From RGIG426 sp045598965 (GTDB lineage Bacteria > Bacillota > Clostridia > Oscillospirales > Acutalibacteraceae), in the NCBI GenBank assembly GCA_045598965.1, contig JAZRVH010000009.1, forward strand, positions 27,904 to 91,903: 64,000 nt of DNA, in the 5' to 3' direction. The notes under the pieces were generated by a model. That model worked only from the letters and a program-made list of their open reading frames with translations, was not told where the DNA came from and did not search any database. This document shows, in pieces, positions 43,014-51,673 of this stretch (position 1 is its first letter; every line of letters starts with the position of its first letter). The translations under genes were made by a program, and so were the position numbers.

Positions 43014-44843
43014 TTATTCTTCTTCCATCAGGGGGATAAACATTTGGGCTTTCAGCTCTTCTCGGGGCAGGAACGGTGCCAAATCCTCAAGCGGCGGGCT
43101 GACAAGCGTGCCGTCCGGCAGGCGTTTGGTACTGCTTTTCGGCTCCCACACTTGGGCGGTATCGGTAAAGATTTCGCAAAATACCGGACCGTCTGTGGCG
43201 AGAGCAGAGTTTACCGCTTCTTTCATTTCGGCGTTGGAGTGGGCACTCAAATACGGATAGCCGAACGCCTTGGACAGTTTTTCAAAATCCGGGAAGGACA
43301 AATCGCCGGAATCCTCGCCCACGCCGACGAAGTTCTTGTTGAAGAGGTTTGTTTGGGTAATGCGAATGGAGTGGTAGCCACGGTTGTTGATGAGGAAGAG
43401 TTTAATGGGCAGACGGTTGGTCAGCACCGTTTGCAGCTCTTGCAAATTCATCATAATACTGCCGTCGCCCTCGAGACAAACCGTCTCTTTTCTGCCGCCG
43501 CCGATGCAGGTGCCGATAGCGGCGGGCAAGCCGTAGCCCATACTGGCGATGGCACTGTTGTTTGCCATACGACTGCCTTTTTGGATGGCGTAGGCTTGGT
43601 TGCCGACGACACAGCACGCCCCGTTGGACACGGCGGTGAGGCTGTTTTCCGGGAGTTTATGGCTCAAGTAGTCAATAAACGCATAGACGTTGGCGGTTTC
43701 ACCGTTTTCCTTGTAGTGCTTTTCCTGCACGACCGGATAGTCGTTTTTCCAACGACGGCAGGTGTCATTCCATACGCCGCCCGCAAACACGGGCTCGGTG
43801 ATGGCGGCATCCAATTTTTCGAGAAAGTCTTTTGCATCTGCCCACACGGGATATTCCACGTGGAGTGTGGGCTTTTTAAGCTCGGCCTTGTCGACATCCA
43901 CCATCATCACTTCGGCGGCACGTGCCCAGGTTTTCCAGTTGTAGCCGACCTGACGGATGGAAATGCGGGTGCCGATTGCCAAAATAAAGTCGGCGTTTTG
44001 GATGGCCCAGTTACCGGGGCGATCGCCCATGTTGCCGGCACGACCGCAGTAGAGCGGGTGATCGTTTTCTATAAGGTCCACCGCATTCCAGTACGTGACA
44101 ATCGGGATGTTCAGTTTTTCTGCCACCTTGCGGAAGACGTCGTAGGCACCGGAAAGGCGAATGCCATAGCCGGCGTGGAATACCGGACGCTCGGCGGATT
44201 TCAGCTTTTTAAGAAGCAGGTCGATGACGGCGTTGTCCACCGGCGGTGGAAGCTCGGCATCGTCAGCGGCGGGGTCATACCCCGTAAGCTCGTCGGTTTC
44301 GATAAAGCAGCCTTGATAGTTGACGGGGATATCTACCCACACCGGGCCGGGACGGCCGGTGGTTGCGAGGTGCCACGCTTTTTCAAGAGCAAAGCGAATT
44401 TGCTTCGGGTCTTCAATCATGGTGGCGTATTTGGTCATGGGGGTGACGGACTTGACAATGTCATATTCTTGGTCGCCCATGGCACGCAGAGGGGTTTCGG
44501 TATATTGCAATGCGTAGCGGGCGGTGGTATCGTAGCGTACCTGACCGCTCAAAATGAACATGGGAATCGAGTCCAGCCAGCCGCCAACCACGCCGGTCAG
44601 TGCGTTGGTGCCGCCGGGGCCGGTGGTAACGCACACCGCCGCAATCTTGTTGTCTAAGCGGGCATACGCCTCCGCCGCAATAGCACACGCCTGTTCATGG
44701 TGGTTGTAGGTGACGTGAAGCCCCTCTTTATGGCCGAGAGCATCGTTTAAGTGCATAGCACCGCCGCCGACAACCGAAAAGGCATCGGTAACACCGTGGT
44801 CCACGAGGAAGTTTGCTACATAATCTGCCAAACGAATCTTCAT
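43014..44843 (-). CDS. ThDP-dependent enzyme, acetolactate synthase-like
   Basis: The 609-residue protein has the three-domain POX/AHAS fold. The activating Glu is in NHHEQACAIAAEAYAR (about 50), the ThDP-Mg motif is GDGSIMMNLQELQTV...FLINN, and GPGGTNALTG is the PYR-domain loop. It is not clearly the biosynthetic IlvB: no small subunit or ilv gene is near, and relatives of this type occur in surface-sugar clusters, where they transfer a C2 unit (as YerE in yersiniose synthesis). Substrate unknown. First gene of the operon; taaggaga precedes the ATG. Confidence 0.88.
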   Translation of the reverse strand: MKIRLADYVANFLVDHGVTDAFSVVGGGAMHLNDALGHKEGLHVTYNHHEQACAIAAEAYARLDNKIAAVCVTTGPGGTNALTGVVGGWLDSIPMFILSGQVRYDTTARYALQYTETPLRAMGDQEYDIVKSVTPMTKYATMIEDPKQIRFALEKAWHLATTGRPGPVWVDIPVNYQGCFIETDELTGYDPAADDAELPPPVDNAVIDLLLKKLKSAERPVFHAGYGIRLSGAYDVFRKVAEKLNIPIVTYWNAVDLIENDHPLYCGRAGNMGDRPGNWAIQNADFILAIGTRISIRQVGYNWKTWARAAEVMMVDVDKAELKKPTLHVEYPVWADAKDFLEKLDAAITEPVFAGGVWNDTCRRWKNDYPVVQEKHYKENGETANVYAFIDYLSHKLPENSLTAVSNGACCVVGNQAYAIQKGSRMANNSAIASMGYGLPAAIGTCIGGGRKETVCLEGDGSIMMNLQELQTVLTNRLPIKLFLINNRGYHSIRITQTNLFNKNFVGVGEDSGDLSFPDFEKLSKAFGYPYLSAHSNAEMKEAVNSALATDGPVFCEIFTDTAQVWEPKSSTKRLPDGTLVSPPLEDLAPFLPREELKAQMFIPLMEEE

Positions 44844-44895
44844 AATTATTTCTCCTTACGACCGCAAGCACGGTCAGTTTGCCTATACAAAACTC

Positions 44896-44924
44896 ATTAT
44901 ATCATTTGCTTTATAAAAAGACAA
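44896..44924 (-). promoter_or_regulatory. SigA-type promoter of the ThDP/aldolase operon
   Basis: Minus strand TTGTCT, 17 bp, TATAAT, 53 bp before the ThDP gene ATG. Confidence 0.78.
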
Positions 44925-44944
44925 GCCATTTTTACAAAAAAGAA

Positions 44945-44968
44945 ATCCCGCAGTCGAGACTGCGGGAT
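44945..44968 (-). terminator. Terminator of the dockerin protease gene
   Basis: Perfect 10-bp stem ATCCCGCAGT/ACTGCGGGAT with a T-run on the minus strand, a few bp after the stop. Confidence 0.88.
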
Positions 44969-44973
44969 AATGA

Positions 44974-46857
44974 TTAAAAGGGTAGACCGGCAAGGAATTT
45001 GCGTAAGGTCAAAACGTCTTTCATATTGACGGCATCATCGGGGGTGACGTCGGCATTTTTTTCATTTACGGTGACGGGAAGACCGGCGAGAAATTTGCGG
45101 ATGGCCAGCACGTCTTTCATATTGACGGCATTGTCATCGTTCGCATCTCCCCACAGAAAGTCCGTGGAGGAGGTCGTCGGCTCAGTGGCTGGCTCCGTCG
45201 TCGGTTCGGTGGTCGGTTCGGTGGTCGGTTCGGTGGTCGGCTCCGTCGTCGGTTCGGTGGTCGGTTCGGTCGTTGGCTTCGTCGTCGGTTCGGTGGTCGG
45301 CTCGGTGGTCGGCTCGGTCGTTGGCTCCGTCGTCGGCTCCGTCGTTGGCTCGGTGGTCGGCTCGGTGGTCGGCTTGGAGAGCAACGAGGTAAAAGCGTGC
45401 AGACGGGGACTTGCGGAAAAGTCGGTATAGAGGTCGTGCCACTTGCCGTTTTGCAGGAAAAATCCTTGACCGGTTTCGCCGTCGTTATACGCAACGAGGC
45501 TACCGTCCATTTGCACGTTTTCACCCGGTACACAGACGGTGGCACGCAATCCTTGACTGCGGCAAGAAAGCGTAAACACCAACGAGAAAACGTCGCCCTT
45601 ATCGAGTGTGATTGCCTGCGGAAGGCGAACGGTATAAAGGCCGGAGAACGGGAAGCTGCCGGTGACACTGGACACTTTTGTGCCGGAGGTGGGGTCGTTT
45701 TCGGAGGTGGGGTTTTTATAGACGTCCAGTGTGTAAGCGGTGACGGAGTCGGAATAGTGAAGCAGGGATGCCGCTTCAAGCTGTTCCTCGCCGGCGGCGG
45801 TAAATACGGCGGCAACCGTAGCGTTGCCCCGTGGAAAGTTCAAAGTGGCAAAGCCGGAAGCACCATCGTATTGGTAGTTGCGGTCAAAGTTGTCGGCGGG
45901 AGCAAAGTCCAAGGCGGTAACGTCCTCGCTACACAGCGGCACATCGTAGTAGGAAATCCAAAACAGACCGTTATCGCCGAAATCGGTGCCCCACGAATTT
46001 TTAACGAGCCAGGCACCGTCTTTCGGGGGCTGATTTCCCGCAAGGAAATTTTGGCGGGAATAGGTATCATCCCACCCGATGAGGGTGACGGCGTGGTTGG
46101 CGGTTACGGAGGCGTTTGTATAGTACGCCGAGGTGGTGGTGTTAAGATTTTTTTCGTTGTAATACAGCCCACTGCTGACGGCACCAAAGACACCGATGGC
46201 GTATTTCACCTGTTCTCGGTCACTGTCGGTGGCGGCGGACAGAAAATAGGCGTTTTCCAAGTGCAAAACATCTTGATAGCAAAGCGAGTCGGGAAGTCCG
46301 GCGGTGTGGTTGCTCATCACTCGATGGAGCGGGGCGTCGGATTCCGCATGAATTCCTCTCCAGTTGGATAGAGATTGGGTGGTTAAAAAGAGGTTGGAGG
46401 AGGTCATCATATAGTTGTTGCTCAACTGCATATAGTCGCCCGCTAATCCGCCCATGGGGTCACACGTGCCGTAAAACTGAAAATACGCCAATGCCCATTC
46501 GGAAAAGTCGGTATCTTTAGAAAAACCCTCGTTTTTAATGGCGTCTGCCTCTGCACAGGCGATGGCGGAAAACGCCCAACAAGCGTTGGTATCTTCCTGG
46601 CTTTTGGCGGGGGTGATAAAGCCGAGGGTGTCCGACCGGTAGGCAACGGGGAGCGGGTCGTCGCTGTCACCGAGGGAGGTGGCGGGAACCGCACTGAGGG
46701 CGGGAGACATGTCGCCGCTGTCAATGACGGCCAAGGGAGGGTAATCCTCAACGGTGCGGGAAAGCCAACCGCCGGACGGTTGGGCCGTGGAATACACAGG
46801 GCAGGAGAGCAACGTGGCAATACCTGCTATGGCGAGAATGGATTTGAAAAAACGCAC
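44974..46857 (-). CDS. Secreted papain-family (C1) peptidase with Thr-Glu-Pro linker and dockerin
   Basis: The 627-residue protein starts at a GTG after aaggggg. Order: signal peptide (1-25), C1 peptidase (about 60-300) with catalytic Cys in NACWAFSA (about 93), His in NHAVTLIGWDD and Asn in WLVKNSWGT, a beta-rich lectin-like domain (about 310-490), a (TEPT)n linker (about 500-565), and a type I dockerin: GDANDDNAVNMKDVLAIRKF and a second DDAVNMKDVLTLRKF. The second calcium loop lacks the usual Asn/Asp, so it may be weaker. A dockerin implies attachment to a cohesin scaffold elsewhere in the genome. No cohesin is in this window. Confidence 0.92.
   Translation of the reverse strand: MRFFKSILAIAGIATLLSCPVYSTAQPSGGWLSRTVEDYPPLAVIDSGDMSPALSAVPATSLGDSDDPLPVAYRSDTLGFITPAKSQEDTNACWAFSAIACAEADAIKNEGFSKDTDFSEWALAYFQFYGTCDPMGGLAGDYMQLSNNYMMTSSNLFLTTQSLSNWRGIHAESDAPLHRVMSNHTAGLPDSLCYQDVLHLENAYFLSAATDSDREQVKYAIGVFGAVSSGLYYNEKNLNTTTSAYYTNASVTANHAVTLIGWDDTYSRQNFLAGNQPPKDGAWLVKNSWGTDFGDNGLFWISYYDVPLCSEDVTALDFAPADNFDRNYQYDGASGFATLNFPRGNATVAAVFTAAGEEQLEAASLLHYSDSVTAYTLDVYKNPTSENDPTSGTKVSSVTGSFPFSGLYTVRLPQAITLDKGDVFSLVFTLSCRSQGLRATVCVPGENVQMDGSLVAYNDGETGQGFFLQNGKWHDLYTDFSASPRLHAFTSLLSKPTTEPTTEPTTEPTTEPTTEPTTEPTTEPTTKPTTEPTTEPTTEPTTEPTTEPTTEPTTEPATEPTTSSTDFLWGDANDDNAVNMKDVLAIRKFLAGLPVTVNEKNADVTPDDAVNMKDVLTLRKFLAGLPF
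45181..45374. repeat. 12-bp tandem repeat coding for (Thr-Glu-Pro-Thr)n
   Basis: About sixteen variants of a 12-mer (ggttcggtggtc/ggctccgtcgtc as read on +) encode the linker of the dockerin protease. Synonymous differences among units suggest it is old enough to have diverged, but length variation between strains is likely. Confidence 0.9.
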
Positions 46858-46887
46858 GGGAATACCCCCTTCTTTGTACTGTACATA

Positions 46888-46916
46888 ACTATAACGGATA
46901 ATGAACAAAAAGTCAA
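46888..46916 (-). promoter_or_regulatory. SigA-type promoter of the dockerin protease
   Basis: Minus strand TTGACT, 17 bp, TATAGT, 31 bp before the GTG start. Confidence 0.78.
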
Positions 46917-46922
46917 GAAACC

Positions 46923-46954
46923 AAAAAAGACACACCGTTCGGTGTGTCTTTTTT
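46923..46954 (-). terminator. Terminator of the nfnA-nfnB-metY operon
   Basis: AAAGACACACC/GGTGTGTCTTT stem with GTTC loop and T-run, directly after the metY stop. Confidence 0.9.
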
Positions 46955-46955
46955 A

Positions 46956-48236
46956 TCAGAATTTCAACTGGTCCAGTGCTTGCATCACATCGGAGAGGAT
47001 ATCCTCGAAGTTTTCGATGCCGCAGGAGAAACGCACCATATCGGGGCGTACACCGGCCGCTTCCAACTGGGCGTCCGTCATTTGACGGTGAGTGGTGGAG
47101 GCGGGATGCAACACGCAGGTGCGAAGGTCGGCCACGTGGGTTTCGATACCTGCCAGTTTCAAGAATCCCTGGAAGGCTTGGGCATTGTCACGACCGCCTT
47201 TGATGCCAAAGGAGATAACGCCACACGTGCCGTTTGGCATATATTTTTGTGCCAACGCATAGTCGGGCGATGACGGAAGTGCCGGGCAGGTAACATAGGC
47301 GATGCGGGGGTCTTTTTCGAGGGCCTCGGCAAGGCGTTTGGCGTTTTCGGCATGGCGAGGCATCCGCAAATGCAGTGTGTTGGTGCCCAAATCCAGTAAA
47401 AAGGCGTTAAATGGCGACGGCGTTGCCCCCAAATCTCGCATCAAGTGGGTGCGGACTTTGGTGATATAGGCCGCTTTGCCGAAAGATTCGGTATAGGTGA
47501 GGCCGTGATAGCTTTCGTCCGGCTCGGTGAGGCCTTTGTAATCTCCCGAAGTCCAATCGAAGTTACCGCTGTCCACAATGATACCGCCGAGAGACACGGC
47601 GTGACCGTCCAGATATTTGCTGGTGGAATGGATGACAATGTCGGCACCCCACTCGAACGGGTGACAGAAAATCGGGGTGGGGAACGTGTTATCCACAATC
47701 AGCGGCACGTGATGAGCGTGGGCGTGCTTGGCGAATTTTTCGATATCCAACACCGCCAAAGACGGGTTGGAAATCGACTCGCCGAACACGAGCTTCGTAT
47801 TGGGCTTAAATGCCGCTTCCAGCTCTTCATCGGTGGCGTGCGGAGACACAAAGGTGGTGGTGATACCCATTTCCACCAAGGTGTTTTCGAAAAGGTTGAA
47901 GGTGCCTCCATACAGAGCGGAGGATGCCACGATATGGTCGCCGGCTTTGACAATATTCATCACGGCGAGGAAGGTGGCGGACATACCGGCAGAGGTCATA
48001 ACCGCTCCGACACCGCCCTCCATGGCGGCGATTTTTTTCTCTACCACGTCGGTGGTGGGGTTGCCGAGACGGGTATAGAAAAAGCCGTCGGCTTTCAGGT
48101 CGAACAAATCGCCCATTGCTTCGGAAGTCTCATAGAGATAGGTGGTGCTTTGAGCAATGGGAACCACACGGGGCTCGCCGTTTTTCGGCTGATAGCACCC
48201 TTGGGCACAAATTGTATCAATGTGGCGGTTATCCAT
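46956..48236 (-). CDS. metY: O-acetylhomoserine sulfhydrylase (Cys/Met metabolism PLP enzyme)
   Basis: This 426-residue enzyme uses PLP to make homocysteine from O-acetylhomoserine and sulfide. Family blocks: PIAQSTTYLYET, YTRLGNPTTDVVEKKIAAMEGG, VDNTFPTPI and the PLP lysine in HSTSKYLDGHA. The length and ending (RFSCGIENFEDIL) fit MetY/cystathionine gamma-synthase relatives; MetY is favoured but not proven. The ATG at 48236 follows aaaggag; it is 28 bp after nfnB, so it shares that transcript. Confidence 0.9.
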   Translation of the reverse strand: MDNRHIDTICAQGCYQPKNGEPRVVPIAQSTTYLYETSEAMGDLFDLKADGFFYTRLGNPTTDVVEKKIAAMEGGVGAVMTSAGMSATFLAVMNIVKAGDHIVASSALYGGTFNLFENTLVEMGITTTFVSPHATDEELEAAFKPNTKLVFGESISNPSLAVLDIEKFAKHAHAHHVPLIVDNTFPTPIFCHPFEWGADIVIHSTSKYLDGHAVSLGGIIVDSGNFDWTSGDYKGLTEPDESYHGLTYTESFGKAAYITKVRTHLMRDLGATPSPFNAFLLDLGTNTLHLRMPRHAENAKRLAEALEKDPRIAYVTCPALPSSPDYALAQKYMPNGTCGVISFGIKGGRDNAQAFQGFLKLAGIETHVADLRTCVLHPASTTHRQMTDAQLEAAGVRPDMVRFSCGIENFEDILSDVMQALDQLKF

Positions 48237-48264
48237 AATACAACACTCCTTTGTGTTCGTGTTT

Positions 48265-49650
48265 TTACTTGTTTTGTAAATACTCGTCGATGGAGGCGGC
48301 GGCGGTTTTGCCCGCTCCCATCGCCAAAATGACGGTGGCGGCACCGGTAACGGCATCTCCTACAGCCCACACGCCCTCACGGGTGGTACGTCCCTGCTCG
48401 TCGGCGACAAGAATGCCGCCACGACCGGTTTCGAGGCCGGCGGTGGTAGAGCGAATGAGGGGGTTCGGGGAGGTGCCGATGGCGATAATGACGCAATCGA
48501 CCGGCAAGGTGTAGTTGGAGTTTTCAATCTCCACCGGGCGGCGGCGACCGGAAGCATCCGGTTCACCCAACTCCATTTTAATACATTCGATTTCGGCAAC
48601 GTCTCCGTTTTCGTCGCCGTGAATGGCAACGGGATTTTGCAAAAGGCGGAAAACAATGCCCTCTTCCTTGGCGTGCTCCACTTCCTCTAATCGAGCGGGA
48701 AGCTCCGCCTCCGAACGGCGATAAACAACGGACACCTCATCCGCTCCGAGACGCATAGCACAACGGGCGGCATCCATGGCGACGTTGCCCCCGCCTACCA
48801 CGGCGACACGTTTGGCACGCTTAATGGGGGTGTCGCTGTCCTCTTTATACGCTTTCATCAGGTTGATACGGGTCAAAAACTCGTTGGCGGAGTAGACACC
48901 ACGCAGATTTTCTCCGGGAATGTTCATAAAGCGGGGAAGACCCGCTCCCGAGCCGATACACACAGCGTCAAAGCCATCCTCAAACAGTTCATCCACGGTA
49001 ACGGTTTTACCGATAACGGTGTTGGTTTCAAATGTGACACCGAGAGCTTTCAGACCGTCTACCTCTTGCTGTACAATGCTTTTGGGCAGGCGGAATTCGG
49101 GAATGCCGTATACGAGCACGCCGCCAACGGCGTGAAGAGCTTCAAAAACGGTGACGGCATATCCTTTTTTGGCAAGGTCGCCGGCACAGGCAAGACCCGC
49201 AGGGCCGGAGCCGACCACGGCTACCCGTTTGCCGTTTTTTGAGGGGACGGTGACAGCGGTGCCGCCGTTTTGGAGATGCCAATCGGCGACAAACCGTTCC
49301 AGGCGACCGATGGCGACCGGCTCGCCCTTGGTGCCACGGACACATTTTCCCTCGCACTGGGTTTCTTGGGGGCAAACACGGCCGCATACGGCGGGAAGAG
49401 AGCTTTGCTCACGGATGATTTCATAGGCACGGTCAAATTCGCCCGCCGCTACTGCTTCGATAAAATCGGGAATGCGGACATGGACGGGACATCCCTCCAT
49501 GCAGGGACGGTGTTTGCAATGGAGACAGCGGGAGGCTTCCTCCATGGCGGTTTGTTTATCGTAGCCTTGTGCCACTTCTAAAAAGTTGCGGCGACGCACG
49601 TCGGGGTTTTGGGAAGGCATCGGACATTTTGTAAGACACATATTCGGCAT
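48265..49650 (-). CDS. NfnB/SudA-type flavoprotein (glutamate synthase small-subunit-like)
   Basis: The 461-residue protein is a GltD-type iron-sulfur flavoprotein. CLHCKHRPCMEGCPVHV and PAVCGRVCPQETQCEGKCV hold two [4Fe-4S] clusters; GSGPAGLACAGDLAKKG binds FAD and VVGGGNVAMDAARCA NADPH. With the FNR-like gene just upstream it matches NfnAB, the electron-bifurcating NADH-dependent ferredoxin:NADP oxidoreductase, or the related sulfide dehydrogenase SudAB. The two cannot be separated from sequence alone. Confidence 0.88.
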   Translation of the reverse strand: MPNMCLTKCPMPSQNPDVRRRNFLEVAQGYDKQTAMEEASRCLHCKHRPCMEGCPVHVRIPDFIEAVAAGEFDRAYEIIREQSSLPAVCGRVCPQETQCEGKCVRGTKGEPVAIGRLERFVADWHLQNGGTAVTVPSKNGKRVAVVGSGPAGLACAGDLAKKGYAVTVFEALHAVGGVLVYGIPEFRLPKSIVQQEVDGLKALGVTFETNTVIGKTVTVDELFEDGFDAVCIGSGAGLPRFMNIPGENLRGVYSANEFLTRINLMKAYKEDSDTPIKRAKRVAVVGGGNVAMDAARCAMRLGADEVSVVYRRSEAELPARLEEVEHAKEEGIVFRLLQNPVAIHGDENGDVAEIECIKMELGEPDASGRRRPVEIENSNYTLPVDCVIIAIGTSPNPLIRSTTAGLETGRGGILVADEQGRTTREGVWAVGDAVTGAATVILAMGAGKTAAASIDEYLQNK

Positions 49651-49653
49651 TCC

Positions 49654-50490
49654 TTATACCCCCTTATACAGATTGCAGGTTTTCTCACGGGCACCTGCCT
49701 CAAATTCTCGATAGGAGGCACCACGAGACATCGCTTCATCAAAGTCTACCAGATGACCGTCGAACTCCGGCCCGTCCACGCAGGCGAATTTTGTTTCGCC
49801 GCCGACGGTGAGGCGACAACCGCCGCACATACCGGTTCCGTCAATCATAATGGGATTCATGCTGACGACGGTTTTGATGCCGTATTCCTTGGTCAGCTTG
49901 CACACAAATTTCATCATAATCAGCGGCCCGATGGCGATGATCTCGTCGTATTGTTCGCCCGCCAAAATAAGGGCTTTGAGGGCGTCGGTTACTAAGCCTT
50001 TTTCGCCGGCAGAGCCGTCATCCGACATCAGTACAAATTTTTCAGAGGCGGTTTTGAATTCGTCCTCTAAAATCACCAGGTCTTTATTGCGAAAGCCCAC
50101 AATGGAGTGGACGGTAATTCCTTTTTCGCTCATTTTTTTGGCAATGGGATAGGCGATGGCACACCCCACACCGCCGCCGATAACGGCGACTTTTTTGAGC
50201 CCGTCTATGTTGGTGGGTTTGCCGAGCGGGCCGACAAAATCGGCAAGGCTGTCGCCGGCTTCTTTCTTGTCTAATTTCATGGTCGTGGCACCGACGATTT
50301 GATAAATAATCGTTATCGTTCCGGCGTCTCGGTCAAAATCCGCCACGGTCAGCGGAATGCGTTCGCCGTCCTCCGATACACGCAGAATGATAAACTGACC
50401 GGCTTCGGCTTTTTTGGCAACTGCCGGTGCTTCAATAACCATTCGTGAAACGGTTGGGTTGAGGCGGTCTTTTTTTACAATACGGTACAA
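49654..50490 (-). CDS. NfnA/SudB-type ferredoxin-NADP reductase subunit
   Basis: The 278-residue protein has an FNR fold: ERIPLTVADFD (flavin), GATTMKLDKKEAGD, VAVIGGGVGCAIAYPIAK (NAD site), and a C-terminal [2Fe-2S] motif in DGTGMCGGCRLTVGG...CVDG. It is the small subunit partner of the next gene. The start is a TTG at 50490, 11 nt after ggaggga. It leads the nfnA-nfnB-metY operon. Confidence 0.9.
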   Translation of the reverse strand: MYRIVKKDRLNPTVSRMVIEAPAVAKKAEAGQFIILRVSEDGERIPLTVADFDRDAGTITIIYQIVGATTMKLDKKEAGDSLADFVGPLGKPTNIDGLKKVAVIGGGVGCAIAYPIAKKMSEKGITVHSIVGFRNKDLVILEDEFKTASEKFVLMSDDGSAGEKGLVTDALKALILAGEQYDEIIAIGPLIMMKFVCKLTKEYGIKTVVSMNPIMIDGTGMCGGCRLTVGGETKFACVDGPEFDGHLVDFDEAMSRGASYREFEAGAREKTCNLYKGV

Positions 50491-50523
50491 GAGAATCCCT
50501 CCTGCTTTTTTACGTTACCTTAT

Positions 50524-50552
50524 AGTATACCAGTATTTTTTCGCATCGTCAA
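50524..50552 (-). promoter_or_regulatory. SigA-type promoter of nfnA-nfnB-metY
   Basis: Minus strand TTGACG, 17 bp, TATACT, 34 bp before the TTG start. Confidence 0.8.
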
Positions 50553-50574
50553 CGGAAAAACGCAAGTTTTAAGG

Positions 50575-50623
50575 CAAAAAAACATCGCAGAACTGTATGT
50601 GGTGTTTTTACAGTTCTGCGATG
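50575..50623 (-). terminator. Terminator of the unknown AT-rich gene
   Basis: Perfect 13-bp stem CATCGCAGAACTG/CAGTTCTGCGATG with a 15-nt loop and seven Ts on the minus strand, about 28 bp after the stop at 50651. Confidence 0.88.
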
Positions 50624-50650
50624 AGGTCTTGGATAAAGATTTTGTAACGG

Positions 50651-51601
50651 TTAGCTCGTGTAGTTTTTCACCATTTTATTCAGATTGTGTCTTTGAATTA
50701 TGGCGATGGTGTTGGAGATGGTTGCTTGGTGTCTCATCTTAACGAGCTCGTCGTTTCCTTCTTCAATCGCCCCGTATATGGAGTACATACCGTTTGTTAT
50801 GGAGGATTCCAATTCACTGATGGAAGAACGTATCGTGTTTTCAATGTTTCTCCCAACGATGTAGGTTGCATTCAGCTGTCGCTCTCTATCCAATAGTTCC
50901 GTGGCGTAGCGTATATCGTGATCAGAGGTAGCCATATCATTGTAAAGCCATAGAAGAAGATCAATATCACGATAGGTAATGGAGATAATTTTGGTTGTTT
51001 CATAAAGAGCGGCCAACGTGTTTTGGTTCAATTCAATATCCTCACGGAGAAGATTGATTTTTTTCTGCTTGGCCACGTTATAATTTGCGAGATCCTTTTT
51101 ATAGTTCGGGATAAGAACATTGTTGTAATGCTCCAAATCTGTGGTGTATTGAGCATTAATCATGGATTGCTTTTCGGCCGTTTCTTTATTCACTCGGTCT
51201 TGTTCTTCAATGGCTTTTTGTTTCGCTTCCTCAACGGCTTTTAAGTACTCAGGCGATTGTGCCAAATCCTCATTCACCGCTTTTTTTCTTTTTATGAAAT
51301 TTATCTCAAGATAAAGCAAACTCAAGAATCCGGTGAACGGCAATAAGAGTATACATGCTATTACAAGAACTTTATTTTCTTCGTAATAATCCTTGTACCC
51401 ATAATTTGTTTTTGGAGGTGCGGGGATTTGGAGTTCGATGTGCGGTGCGGTTAATGTTTTGTGAATCGGTGCAGCAGGCTGAGTTTTGAATTTTTCATTT
51501 ACTGTTCGATTCAACAATTCATTTTCCATTTGGATTGTTTTTGTCAAGATAAAGGCATCTTTGACAATTTCCACTTCTTGCGGTTGTGTGTAGGAGCTCA
51601 T
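50651..51601 (-). CDS. Unknown membrane protein with coiled coil, unlike its neighbours in composition
   Basis: The 316-residue protein has a soluble N-terminus, one or two hydrophobic segments (about 80-108, VLVIACILLLPFTGFLSLLYL), then a long charged coiled coil (about 115-190, many EEAKQKAIEEQDRVN-type heptads) and a helical C-terminus. I recognise no family. Base composition is visibly more AT-rich and it uses AGA, ATA, AAT and TTA codons far more than neighbouring genes, suggesting recent arrival. The ATG at 51601 follows agaggga. No promoter of its own is obvious downstream of the 6S-like terminator. Confidence 0.75.
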   Translation of the reverse strand: MSSYTQPQEVEIVKDAFILTKTIQMENELLNRTVNEKFKTQPAAPIHKTLTAPHIELQIPAPPKTNYGYKDYYEENKVLVIACILLLPFTGFLSLLYLEINFIKRKKAVNEDLAQSPEYLKAVEEAKQKAIEEQDRVNKETAEKQSMINAQYTTDLEHYNNVLIPNYKKDLANYNVAKQKKINLLREDIELNQNTLAALYETTKIISITYRDIDLLLWLYNDMATSDHDIRYATELLDRERQLNATYIVGRNIENTIRSSISELESSITNGMYSIYGAIEEGNDELVKMRHQATISNTIAIIQRHNLNKMVKNYTS

Positions 51602-51643
51602 TTTTATCCCTCTTTTTCTGAAAAATAAAACTTTTCGGCAAAT

Positions 51644-51673
51644 AAAAAAGCGCGTGACACCGAAGCCACGCGC
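51644..51673 (-). terminator. Terminator of the 6S-like RNA
   Basis: GCGCGTG/CACGCGC stem with T-run on the minus strand. Confidence 0.88.

Noticed and set aside
45181..45374. 12-bp repeat array as a CRISPR array
   Set aside because: The units are contiguous with no spacers, in frame, and encode the Thr/Glu/Pro linker.
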